A DNA stretch of 50,911 nt from Oligoflexus sp. (GTDB taxonomy: Bacteria > Bdellovibrionota_B > Oligoflexia > Oligoflexales > Oligoflexaceae). Position 1 is the stretch's first letter; every line of letters starts with the position of its first letter. A model generated the notes under the pieces. The model was given only the letters and a program-made list of their open reading frames with translations, searched no databases and was not told the origin of the DNA. Shown piece by piece: positions 41,893 to 49,570 of this stretch. Location: assembly GCA_014377445.1 (NCBI GenBank), contig JACMPP010000005.1, forward strand, positions 1 through 50,911, read 5' to 3'. The translations under genes were made by a program, and so were the position numbers.

Positions 41893-43683
41893 ATGAAAAA
41901 GCTGCTGTTGGCATTGCTTGGGCTGGGACTCGTAGCAGTCATCGTGATGTTCGTTCTCAAACAAAAATCGGGATCGGGAGGCGAAGGCGAAGATAGATCG
42001 GCGTCGGTCGCGGATAGGGAAGCCCCGCCGGCGGGAGATGAAGCGCTTTATGCGGTCAAGATCAAGGCCACACAAAAAAGCAGTGGGCCTGAGTCGATTC
42101 AGATCGAGCTTGATGGAACTCTTTCGCAAATCAAACAAAGTGAAAATGAATACGTGAGCGAGTGGAAGGACATCGGCAAACTGTCGCTGATGAATGCGGC
42201 GTCCGATCCCAATACATCGGCGATCTTCTTGCATAAACCGATGATCACGACGATCGACGGTCGGGATATTACGCATTATCTTGGCAAGGACTTTCCTCAG
42301 GGTCTAATGGCCTTTCAACTGAGTCTTTTGCAAAAAATTTTCGTCGGCGTGAAAGCGGATGGTGATAAGCCGATCCTTCGCACGGAAAAGGATGAAGTAG
42401 GTTCGGCGAAGGTTCAGTATGTGTTTGCCAAAGAGGGTAAGAACTTCAAGGTCACCAAAACCTGGACTCAGTATCTGGAAGATTATATCAAAATCGATGC
42501 AGTCGATAATCAGTTGGTTTATGGCCTCGGTCCGGATGGGCGTCTCCTGTCGGTGGAAGGAACTCTGACCCTTCACTATCGCAAACCAACCTCGACTCAC
42601 TTTACAACCTATATTTCGGTTGCTCTCAAAGACCACAAGCCTGTCACCGCCAGTCAACCTAAGGTAGCGAAGGAAAGTCTGCAAAAGACGAACATGGAGC
42701 AAGCTATTGCCATCTCTCGCCAGGCGCCGGAGCAAGGTCAGATGACCTATGAAGAAGCTTTGCAAAAGCTGGATACCATCACCGACAAGACCGACAGCAT
42801 AGAAGTCTATGCCGTGTTCTCGGCGCTCAAGGCCGATGTCATCACCAATCCCGATCATGCCAGCACATTGGTCAGCAAAATCCTTGATAGCAAGGATCGC
42901 GATCCCTCCGCACGACGCCGGATGTCAGCTATGTTCGGGGCATTGGCTCAAAGCCAGGCGCCTGCGATTGCCGATTCGCTTGCGAATCTGGTCACAGACT
43001 GCCCGGATAATTTTTGTAAAGTTCAGGCGATGCTTGGTTTGAATGATCATCCAAATCCTTCCGGGGCGAACGCGGCGAAGATGATGCAAATCGCCAATTC
43101 AACCACGGATTCCGAAATTTCGGGCACGGCCCTACTCGCGGCGGGATCGATCGGCAAAAAGCTCGGAACGGCGCTGCCTGATTTGCCCAAAGAAATGATT
43201 GCCGAACTGAACAATCCGCAAAAAGCCGACATGAAGAGCACAGTGCTCGCGGCGATGGGCAATCATGGAGCAGCCGATTATTATCCCGCGCTTCAATCGA
43301 GCCTGACAGCTCCCGACTCCAACGTCCGCTCAGCGGCCGTCTACAGCATGCGCTATCTCCCGAACAGTGAAGTGAACTCCACACTCGTGAACGTCGTCCT
43401 AAAAGAAAAGGACAATGACGTCACCCGGGAAGCGTTCAAGGCCTTGCAGTATCGCAATCTCACTGATGAGCAATACGTGACGGTCGCAGAAAAGTCCGCG
43501 ACTCTCGACAACAAAGATCTTCAGCAGGATGCAGCACGCCTCCTCATCGAGGCCTATCATGACAATCCCAAGACCGCCGAAGCGTCGCTAAAAGCTCTGC
43601 AGGAGAAGACCAAGTTTCAGGCAGTCAAAGATTACATCAGCGAGGAAATGAAGGCTGAAATCCCGTCCGCGGGAACTCAATAA
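41893..43683 (+). CDS. Membrane-anchored HEAT-repeat protein resembling the vitellogenin lipid-transfer core
   Basis: A 596-residue protein from ATG 41893 (AAGGGAAAAGT upstream). An N-terminal hydrophobic segment (LLLALLGLGLVAVIVMFVL) anchors or exports it. Residues about 45-260 are beta-rich (LYAVKIKATQKS, LDGTLSQIKQ, LSVEGTLTLHYRK). Residues about 285-590 are paired helices with HEAT-like spacing (GTALLAAGSIGKK, MKSTVLAAMGNHGA, NVRSAAVYSMRYLP). This beta-then-helical order and the late blocks resemble the N-terminal module of vitellogenin/MTP lipid carriers. The lipid-carrier role is inferred; a general scaffold is the alternative. Confidence 0.7.
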   Translation: MKKLLLALLGLGLVAVIVMFVLKQKSGSGGEGEDRSASVADREAPPAGDEALYAVKIKATQKSSGPESIQIELDGTLSQIKQSENEYVSEWKDIGKLSLMNAASDPNTSAIFLHKPMITTIDGRDITHYLGKDFPQGLMAFQLSLLQKIFVGVKADGDKPILRTEKDEVGSAKVQYVFAKEGKNFKVTKTWTQYLEDYIKIDAVDNQLVYGLGPDGRLLSVEGTLTLHYRKPTSTHFTTYISVALKDHKPVTASQPKVAKESLQKTNMEQAIAISRQAPEQGQMTYEEALQKLDTITDKTDSIEVYAVFSALKADVITNPDHASTLVSKILDSKDRDPSARRRMSAMFGALAQSQAPAIADSLANLVTDCPDNFCKVQAMLGLNDHPNPSGANAAKMMQIANSTTDSEISGTALLAAGSIGKKLGTALPDLPKEMIAELNNPQKADMKSTVLAAMGNHGAADYYPALQSSLTAPDSNVRSAAVYSMRYLPNSEVNSTLVNVVLKEKDNDVTREAFKALQYRNLTDEQYVTVAEKSATLDNKDLQQDAARLLIEAYHDNPKTAEASLKALQEKTKFQAVKDYISEEMKAEIPSAGTQ

Positions 43684-43707
43684 TTCAAGGTCTAAAAGAA
43701 TTCTGCT

Positions 43708-43739
43708 AAGCCTTCCCCTGTGGAAGGCTTTTTTATTTT
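43708..43739 (+). terminator. Rho-independent terminator of the HEAT-repeat gene
   Basis: AAGCCTTCC pairs perfectly with GGAAGGCTT over a five-base loop and runs into TTTTTTATTTT. Confidence 0.9.
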
Positions 43740-43896
43740 CCTCGTTTCAAAACAAATCGGCGACGAGTTAACCCAACTCGCGTACTCAGAACCGGTCAAG
43801 CCCCCGCGAGAACAGATCCTGCTGCAATATGCTCTAAAACCTTGCCCATCAATCATTTGCGGAATACTTAAGCCTCCACCTAACAGCGGAGGCCTC

Positions 43897-44583
43897 ATGC
43901 GATTTTATTTTTCCATCGTCATTCTCTCGATCGTTCTCTTCCTATCCAGCAACGGTTATAGCTGCCCCAACGGGCAGTACGAGCAATGCATTCTGCCGAG
44001 ACCCTGGGGCGGCTGCGCGCAAAAGGTCTGTGTTCCAAACGGTGGAAGCATCACCGGGGGTATGACGACGGCTTTAAGGGAATTGAATCAAGGTGTCGTG
44101 CAGATGGGCAATGACAAAGTCCTTATCAACCAGGTTCTAGGCAGGAAACTTGGGAATACAGCGTCGGCAATCAACTGGCCGAAATTCTCCAAGGTCGATT
44201 GGGCCACCGCGGCCTTTATCAGTTCTTTTGTCGCCAACGGCGTCGCTTGCATCGCCAGCGATGGTACGAGTCCCGGCGCGGATTTCACCGGCTCTCAAGT
44301 CATCTGTTCCGAAAATGCCTGTGCCTGCGCCGCCATCAGTCTCGTCGCTGCGATCAAGAATCGCAGCAATCTCTCAGAACAAGACAAAGGGCGCATTCAA
44401 GGCATCTTAAACGACCCCAAATTTGCCGAACTCATGAACCGTGATGCAACTCAATCGGCAGTCGATCTGGAACTGCTTCGCCTTCAGGTTTATCAGGCGC
44501 CGATTCACTTCGACCCCAATGGTACGCAGCATGATCGGGACGGCAATAATGGACGTCCTGAAAGCAAAATAATCACTCAATAA
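43897..44583 (+). CDS. Secreted cysteine-rich protein, unknown
   Basis: A 228-residue protein from ATG 43897, chosen for GGAGG upstream and because a signal peptide follows (FSIVILSIVLFLSSNGYS). An N-terminal cysteine cluster (SCPNGQYEQC, GGCAQKVC) precedes a helical domain and another cluster (VACIASDG, ICSENACACAA). Eight to ten cysteines suggest a disulfide-stabilised periplasmic or surface protein. The frame is open upstream to 43720 over the terminator, which is not coding. No family is recognised. Confidence 0.68.
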   Translation: MRFYFSIVILSIVLFLSSNGYSCPNGQYEQCILPRPWGGCAQKVCVPNGGSITGGMTTALRELNQGVVQMGNDKVLINQVLGRKLGNTASAINWPKFSKVDWATAAFISSFVANGVACIASDGTSPGADFTGSQVICSENACACAAISLVAAIKNRSNLSEQDKGRIQGILNDPKFAELMNRDATQSAVDLELLRLQVYQAPIHFDPNGTQHDRDGNNGRPESKIITQ

Positions 44584-44609
44584 AATCTCTGAAAAAATAA
44601 GGTTAAACC

Positions 44610-45185
44610 ATGCGCAATATCAAACTCGTCTTCGCCACAATCGCCCTAAGCATCCTCATTTTTTTCAGCTCCAAGCCGGCTCACGCCGAGACCTTTCGCC
44701 TCGAAATCGCAACGCGCGCCCTCGACAGTCAACTGACCACAGAACTCGCGGGGAGGACTTATCAAAACCACACAATGGGAACACTCTATTCCCTCGGCCT
44801 CGATACCAGGATCGATGATCGGACATCTCTTGATCTCAGCCTTGGCTTCACCGAGCCGGGCGAGGACAAAGAACACAAATACCAGGACAGCCTGGTCAAA
44901 ATCATGCCCCGCTATTCGCTTTATGTATTCAGCCTGCGCGAATCGATCTACGGCAGCGCCGGCCTCGCCGTTCACCATTTCAAGCGGGCGGGCAAAAACT
45001 TTGAAGGCTATGGAGCCGTGGCCGGGGTCGGGATCCGCCACGAAAATCAGCAAGGTTTCGGCTTTGCTCTCGATGCCAGCTATGAAAAATCATTATTCGT
45101 TCAAACTCATAAAATTGAGGGAATAAGGGCTAAAAATCGCTATTCCGCCCTCGAATTGGGAGCGACTCTGTCATACGGATTCTGA
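44610..45185 (+). CDS. Outer-membrane beta-barrel protein
   Basis: A 191-residue protein with a signal peptide ending KPAHA, then eight likely strands (TLYSLGLDTRI, TSLDLSLGFTEP, SLYVFSLRESIYGSAGLAV, GFGFALDASYE) and a C-terminus GATLSYGF ending in phenylalanine, typical of barrels inserted by BAM. It follows the cysteine-rich protein by 26 bp in the same direction and is likely co-transcribed, so the two may be partners at the surface. Confidence 0.75.
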   Translation: MRNIKLVFATIALSILIFFSSKPAHAETFRLEIATRALDSQLTTELAGRTYQNHTMGTLYSLGLDTRIDDRTSLDLSLGFTEPGEDKEHKYQDSLVKIMPRYSLYVFSLRESIYGSAGLAVHHFKRAGKNFEGYGAVAGVGIRHENQQGFGFALDASYEKSLFVQTHKIEGIRAKNRYSALELGATLSYGF

Positions 45186-45258
45186 CTCTCAAGTTGAATT
45201 AATATCTCGAAACAAGTAGCGTCCTCTGCTTGAACCCGTCTCATCAGAGGATTTCCCA

Positions 45259-47877
45259 ATGTCGATCCGTGTTGGTTTTTCTGCGATAGTTCTCTTCCTG
45301 ATCTTCGGGCCTCTAGCCCTGGCTCAGGCCAAGTTAACGCAAACCCAAGCCCAGCTCCGCAAGGATCAGGTCAGCGACGTCCGCTATGCTTTGAATATGG
45401 ATATTAGCCGGGGTGAAAAGGAAAAGTTCTTTCTCGGCGAAGTGATCATCGACTTCAACTGGAAGACGTCAAAAGAACCTTTGCGCATCGACTTTAGTAA
45501 AGGTGAAGTCAAAAGCATCAAGCTCAATGGCAAGACAGCGGCTTTCACTTACGACAAAGAGGCGATTCACCTCAAGCCCGATATCTTCAAAGAAGGCGCC
45601 AACAGCCTCACCGTGACCTACAAACATCCCTATAGCATCGATGGCAGCGGCCTCTATCGCTTCGTGGATCCCGAAGACAAAAAGACTTATCTCTATACCC
45701 AATTCGAAAGCTACGACGCGAATCAAATGTTCCCTAATTTTGATCAGCCTGATCTCAAGGCCAAGTTCACTTTTAAGGTTCTGGCCCCCAAAGATTGGAC
45801 GGTTGTCTCAACCGTCCGGGAAAATAAAATCGAAGATCAAAAGAGTGCCCGCCTCTGGAATTTCCCGGAATCTCTCCCGATCTCAACCTATCTCTTTTCT
45901 CTCGTTGCCGGTCCGTACAAGATTTGGGAAGACCAAAAATTTCGCATACCCCTCCGCGTTATGGCGAGGCAATCTCTCGCAGCCTACGTGAGACCCGACG
46001 AATGGCTCACATGGACCCGCTTCGGCTTTGATTACTATGAAAAAACCTTTGCCACACCCTACCCCTTCCTCAAATACGACCAGGTCCTCGTGCCCGACTT
46101 TAATGCCGGCGCTATGGAAAATGTGGCAAACGTGACCTATAACGAACGCTTCGCGCCCAAAGGCGAACGCTCTGCCCACATGATGGAGCGCAACTTCAGC
46201 ACGTTGCTTCACGAGATGGCTCACATGTGGTTTGGCGATATGGTGACAATGAAATGGTGGGATGATCTTTGGCTCAACGAGAGTTTTGCCACCTACGCCT
46301 CCGCCGGCGCCCTTGCCTCGCATCCTGACTTCAAGCATGCGTGGATCAGCTTTCATCAGGAAAAGAACTGGGGCTACTATGCGGACCGCTTGAGCACGAC
46401 CCATCCGATCGTGGCCGAAGTCCCCGATACTGATGTCGCCGGCTCCAACTTTGATGGCATTACTTATGGCAAAGGCGCTTCCTGGCTCAAACTCCTCGCT
46501 TTCCGCGTGGGAACAGAAGATTTTAACAAAGGCCTCAAAGCCTACTTCTCCAAGTACGCTTTTAGCAATTCAACGGTCGACGATCTACTCACCGCCCTTG
46601 AAACCAAACCCGACCTCAAGCTCCATGAATTTGCCAAATACTGGCTGCACAGCGCGGGATTGAATTCCGTGGAAGTCCGGGCCAACTGCTCAAAAGATGC
46701 CAAGCTCGAAACGATCGACATTCTCCAAAGCGCGCGCAGCGATCATCCCGATCTGCGACCTCACAGCATGCTCTTCGCGCTTTATGGTGACGCCGGCTCG
46801 GCCGATACCTGGGCTCCTTACAAAACGCTGCGCGCGGACTACGACGGCGCGAAAACCACGATCAAAATCTCGGAAGAACTCGAGTGCCCTCTCCTCATCA
46901 TTCCCAACGCCTCCGACGATGACTTTGTCAAAATCGTTTGGCCCCTCGAGCAATTGCCTCGTATTCAAGGCGACCTGACCCGGATTGCCGACCCGATGCA
47001 GAGAACACTCTTCTGGGAATCCCTTGGTTTTGCCCTGGACGATGGCGAAGCCCATCTTGCCGATGTGATCAAATTCACTGTCGAGCAAATTCCTCTGGAA
47101 CACGATTATGCGGTCATTCAAGGACTCCAGGATTTTATCGAAAATCATCTTGTCGATCGGCTCAAAGACTTTCCGGATCGTGAGCAGCGCATTCGTTTTG
47201 CCAAACAACTCTCCGTGCCCTTTGAGAAGATGCTCGTCGATACCAAAACAGCCAAAGACTTCCGCCTCTTTGCCTTCGACTTCTATACCTCCCTCCTCGG
47301 CGTCAGCGAGGAGCGGGAAACACTGGCTCAAATCTATCAGAAGAAAATTGTGTGGCCGGAATTCAAACTTGATCAACCGCGACGCTGGGAGGTGCTGAAT
47401 CAGCTCGCAGCCTTGAAAGACCCGAGAGCATCAGGCTGGGCAAAAGGCGAGAAGGATCCAAGCGATGCCGGTGCCCTTCAACGTCAGGGTATCGAAGCCG
47501 CCTTGCTTCCCTACCCACAGAAACTGGCTTTGATACAAAAAATCATGGGACCAAAGTCATCGTTATCGCGTGCCCAGGTTCGAGCCGTGTTTAACAACAT
47601 TTTCCCTTTCCAGCAGAGCCAGGACCGTCTGGCCTTCAAGGACACATTCCTGAAAAGCCTGCCGTCGGTGAGCCGGCACAAAGAGGAATTCCTCCGCTCG
47701 ACCTATCTAAACGCGCTCCTGCCCAGCTCCTGCCAGGAGAGCGACGATGAACTTATCGATCAGATTTTAAAATTGAAATGGCCGGCCTACTCTCGCCAGG
47801 ATCTTCTCGAACGCCGTGACAATCTTCGTTACTGCCGCTTGATGAGAACCAACGCGAACGCGACGGCTCAGCGATAG
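45259..47877 (+). CDS. M1 family zinc aminopeptidase (secreted)
   Basis: An 872-residue peptidase. A signal peptide (ending LALAQA) is followed by the N-terminal beta domain (about 40-230), the exopeptidase motif GAMEN (284-288) and the zinc site HEMAH (His318, Glu319, His322) with the third ligand Glu341 in LNESFA. A helical ERAP-like C-terminal half completes it. It cleaves single residues from the N-termini of peptides; export implies a role in feeding on external protein. ATG 45259 follows GAGG. The end overlaps the converging lipoprotein gene by ten bases. Confidence 0.93.
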   Translation: MSIRVGFSAIVLFLIFGPLALAQAKLTQTQAQLRKDQVSDVRYALNMDISRGEKEKFFLGEVIIDFNWKTSKEPLRIDFSKGEVKSIKLNGKTAAFTYDKEAIHLKPDIFKEGANSLTVTYKHPYSIDGSGLYRFVDPEDKKTYLYTQFESYDANQMFPNFDQPDLKAKFTFKVLAPKDWTVVSTVRENKIEDQKSARLWNFPESLPISTYLFSLVAGPYKIWEDQKFRIPLRVMARQSLAAYVRPDEWLTWTRFGFDYYEKTFATPYPFLKYDQVLVPDFNAGAMENVANVTYNERFAPKGERSAHMMERNFSTLLHEMAHMWFGDMVTMKWWDDLWLNESFATYASAGALASHPDFKHAWISFHQEKNWGYYADRLSTTHPIVAEVPDTDVAGSNFDGITYGKGASWLKLLAFRVGTEDFNKGLKAYFSKYAFSNSTVDDLLTALETKPDLKLHEFAKYWLHSAGLNSVEVRANCSKDAKLETIDILQSARSDHPDLRPHSMLFALYGDAGSADTWAPYKTLRADYDGAKTTIKISEELECPLLIIPNASDDDFVKIVWPLEQLPRIQGDLTRIADPMQRTLFWESLGFALDDGEAHLADVIKFTVEQIPLEHDYAVIQGLQDFIENHLVDRLKDFPDREQRIRFAKQLSVPFEKMLVDTKTAKDFRLFAFDFYTSLLGVSEERETLAQIYQKKIVWPEFKLDQPRRWEVLNQLAALKDPRASGWAKGEKDPSDAGALQRQGIEAALLPYPQKLALIQKIMGPKSSLSRAQVRAVFNNIFPFQQSQDRLAFKDTFLKSLPSVSRHKEEFLRSTYLNALLPSSCQESDDELIDQILKLKWPAYSRQDLLERRDNLRYCRLMRTNANATAQR

Positions 47878-48407
47878 AAGTAGAAGTTATCGTCACAGAC
47901 AGTGGAATCACTTTTCACCTGTAGGGAATTTGGACAATCCACCAAAGCCCATTCGATCGAAAGATTGCCCTTCGCAAGAGGGGCGAGCTTCTCGAAAGCC
48001 TCTTCGGCTAGATCCAGTTGATGACTCTTCGGATCGCTTAGTTCACCCCGACCACAACACTTGTCGATCGCCCGCACCGTGATGACCTTATCGCTGCCGA
48101 CAGCCCGCACCTTTATACAGCGAGCCGTTGGATCGTAGGGGCCATCGCGCATGCCGACCTTGCTCATCGACGGAAACTTTGCCTGTATCTTAATCGATAC
48201 AGCGGTTGCCATCATGTCAAAGGCCTCGGGATCGAGGCCAAAGGCGGTTTTGCATTTGCTCACGTTGCCGTAGAGGTGATATTTGGCGACGCCCTTGCCA
48301 CGCATGTAGACCCTGCCATTATCAAAGTCAGCGGTGGTCTGGCAGGCGGAAATGAGGAGGAAGAAGCTTCCACCCAGCAGGATTCGAAACAGTATCTTTC
48401 GGTTCAT
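47868..48407 (-). CDS. Double-psi beta-barrel lipoprotein (RlpA/expansin-like)
   Basis: A 179-residue protein with a lipoprotein signal ending LISAC. The domain (about 40-160) matches the double-psi beta-barrel family: GVAKYHLYGN, IKVRAVGSDKVITVRAIDKCCGRG, and HQLDLAEEAFEKLAPLAKG, which has the DLS/A-x-x-AF-x-x-L block of RlpA and expansins. It probably binds or loosens peptidoglycan or polysaccharide. ATG 48405-48407 overlaps the TGA of the upstream START gene, so translation is coupled. Extra cysteines (KCCGRG, DCPNSL, VCDDN) may form disulfides. Confidence 0.82.
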   Translation of the reverse strand: MNRKILFRILLGGSFFLLISACQTTADFDNGRVYMRGKGVAKYHLYGNVSKCKTAFGLDPEAFDMMATAVSIKIQAKFPSMSKVGMRDGPYDPTARCIKVRAVGSDKVITVRAIDKCCGRGELSDPKSHQLDLAEEAFEKLAPLAKGNLSIEWALVDCPNSLQVKSDSTVCDDNFYFYR

Positions 48408-49201
48408 TGCGCATTCGCGGCTGGAGCGGCCGTCGGGGGGGCAGCAGGAACCGGAGCCGAAGCGGGTGCCGGAACAGCCAGCTTGGGATTAGCTGCGGCA
48501 GCCTCAGGCGGCAACGCATCCAGCTGCGGCTTCAAGACCTTGGTGTATACGCTCCATTCCTCGATATAAGGCTTTTTCAATTGTTTGCGCATGGCATCAA
48601 GAGTCTTGTATGGCCATTCTTTTTGAAAGAAGTTGATAAGCCATGTTGGAATCATGCCCTTAGGATCAGCCAAATATTCGGCCTGCATGAGAGTCTTGTC
48701 ACCCTGAGGAATGAGCGAATATTTGCCGCGCACGATCTCGCCGCGCACGAGGTCCGCGCGCTCGCTTGCTCTTTTGTCAACCACCGATTTGACATCGATC
48801 ACGACACCTCGGAGTTTTTCGTCGACGCTAAAGTCATTGCGGAAGACAAAATCACGGTCTGTGGCCGGAAAGGGAAGATCGAAGGACGAATATTGAATGT
48901 TGGAGGAAGGTGGGATTTCCTCGACCGTATGCGCTTCTTTAAAACGATTGATCCAATCCGGTTTATGCTTGTGGTCCACCATCATAAAGAGGACCTTTCC
49001 GATCGAGCCATCCAAGACAGCCTCGCCGGCCACACCCTTCACATCGCTGCCAGGATAGATCTTGCGATAGACTTTGATGCCATCACTCTCGGATACAAAT
49101 TCCCAACCATCCTTCGCCCAATCGCGCGCTGAGGCCGAACCTTCAATCAGAAGAGTGGCAAAGGAAAGAAGACCGACTTTTAAAGCAGTTCGAAGAAACA
49201 T
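48404..49201 (-). CDS. Secreted START-domain lipid-binding-type protein
   Basis: A 265-residue protein from ATG 49201 (GAGGT upstream); the frame runs to 49438 but only this start gives a signal peptide (LLSFATLLIEGSASA). Residues about 30-225 form a START/helix-grip domain (WEFVSESDGIKVYRK, DWINRFKEAHTVEE, FPATDRDFVFRN, IPTWLINFFQKEWPYKTLDAMRK). The C-terminal 35 residues are alanine/proline-rich. START domains carry lipids or sterols; a periplasmic lipid carrier is inferred. It is the first gene of a two-gene operon with the double-psi lipoprotein. Confidence 0.85.
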   Translation of the reverse strand: MFLRTALKVGLLSFATLLIEGSASARDWAKDGWEFVSESDGIKVYRKIYPGSDVKGVAGEAVLDGSIGKVLFMMVDHKHKPDWINRFKEAHTVEEIPPSSNIQYSSFDLPFPATDRDFVFRNDFSVDEKLRGVVIDVKSVVDKRASERADLVRGEIVRGKYSLIPQGDKTLMQAEYLADPKGMIPTWLINFFQKEWPYKTLDAMRKQLKKPYIEEWSVYTKVLKPQLDALPPEAAAANPKLAVPAPASAPVPAAPPTAAPAANAQ

Positions 49202-49570
49202 GGTAACCTCACGGCGAAAATCCCAGTCCAGAATACAGGTTTTTACTGGAAACCTGCAAACAATGCCAGTCGCGATTTCAATACCATAAGAATGCCCCTG
49301 CGAATCCGCAAAGGATTTCGGTCTTTTTGATGGAAGTCTTGCTGCCTGCAGGAGACAGAGAATTGGTTCTAAAAAACCATTATTATTAACAGAAATAATT
49401 AGAACGAAATAAAGGTCCTTCCAACAATCAGCACCCATTCAATGCGACGGTGAAGGTTTTCAGTGTTAGTCCTTTTAACCAGAAATAAAATCCTATAGTT
49501 TATATCGTGATCTATAAAGTCAATTTTTTCCTGAGCGTGATCGAATCATCTTAGAGGCCAAGGGGCATTC
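49202..49570. other. Divergent control region before the tandem-HAMP gene
   Basis: 369 bp without a gene. An inverted repeat GTTCTAA (49366-49372) and TTAGAAC (49399-49405) lies in an AT-rich stretch and may be a regulator site. AAGGGG near 49562 is the ribosome site of the next gene. Confidence 0.4.

Noticed and set aside
41399..42276. Minus-strand frames across the three TGCCCTGGGGCA elements
   Set aside because: They start and stop without ribosome sites and run antisense through two strong plus-strand genes; the palindromes alone explain the local openness.
45883..47376. Long minus-strand frames opposite the M1 aminopeptidase
   Set aside because: The plus strand encodes a complete peptidase with all catalytic residues; the antisense frames are codon-bias artefacts.
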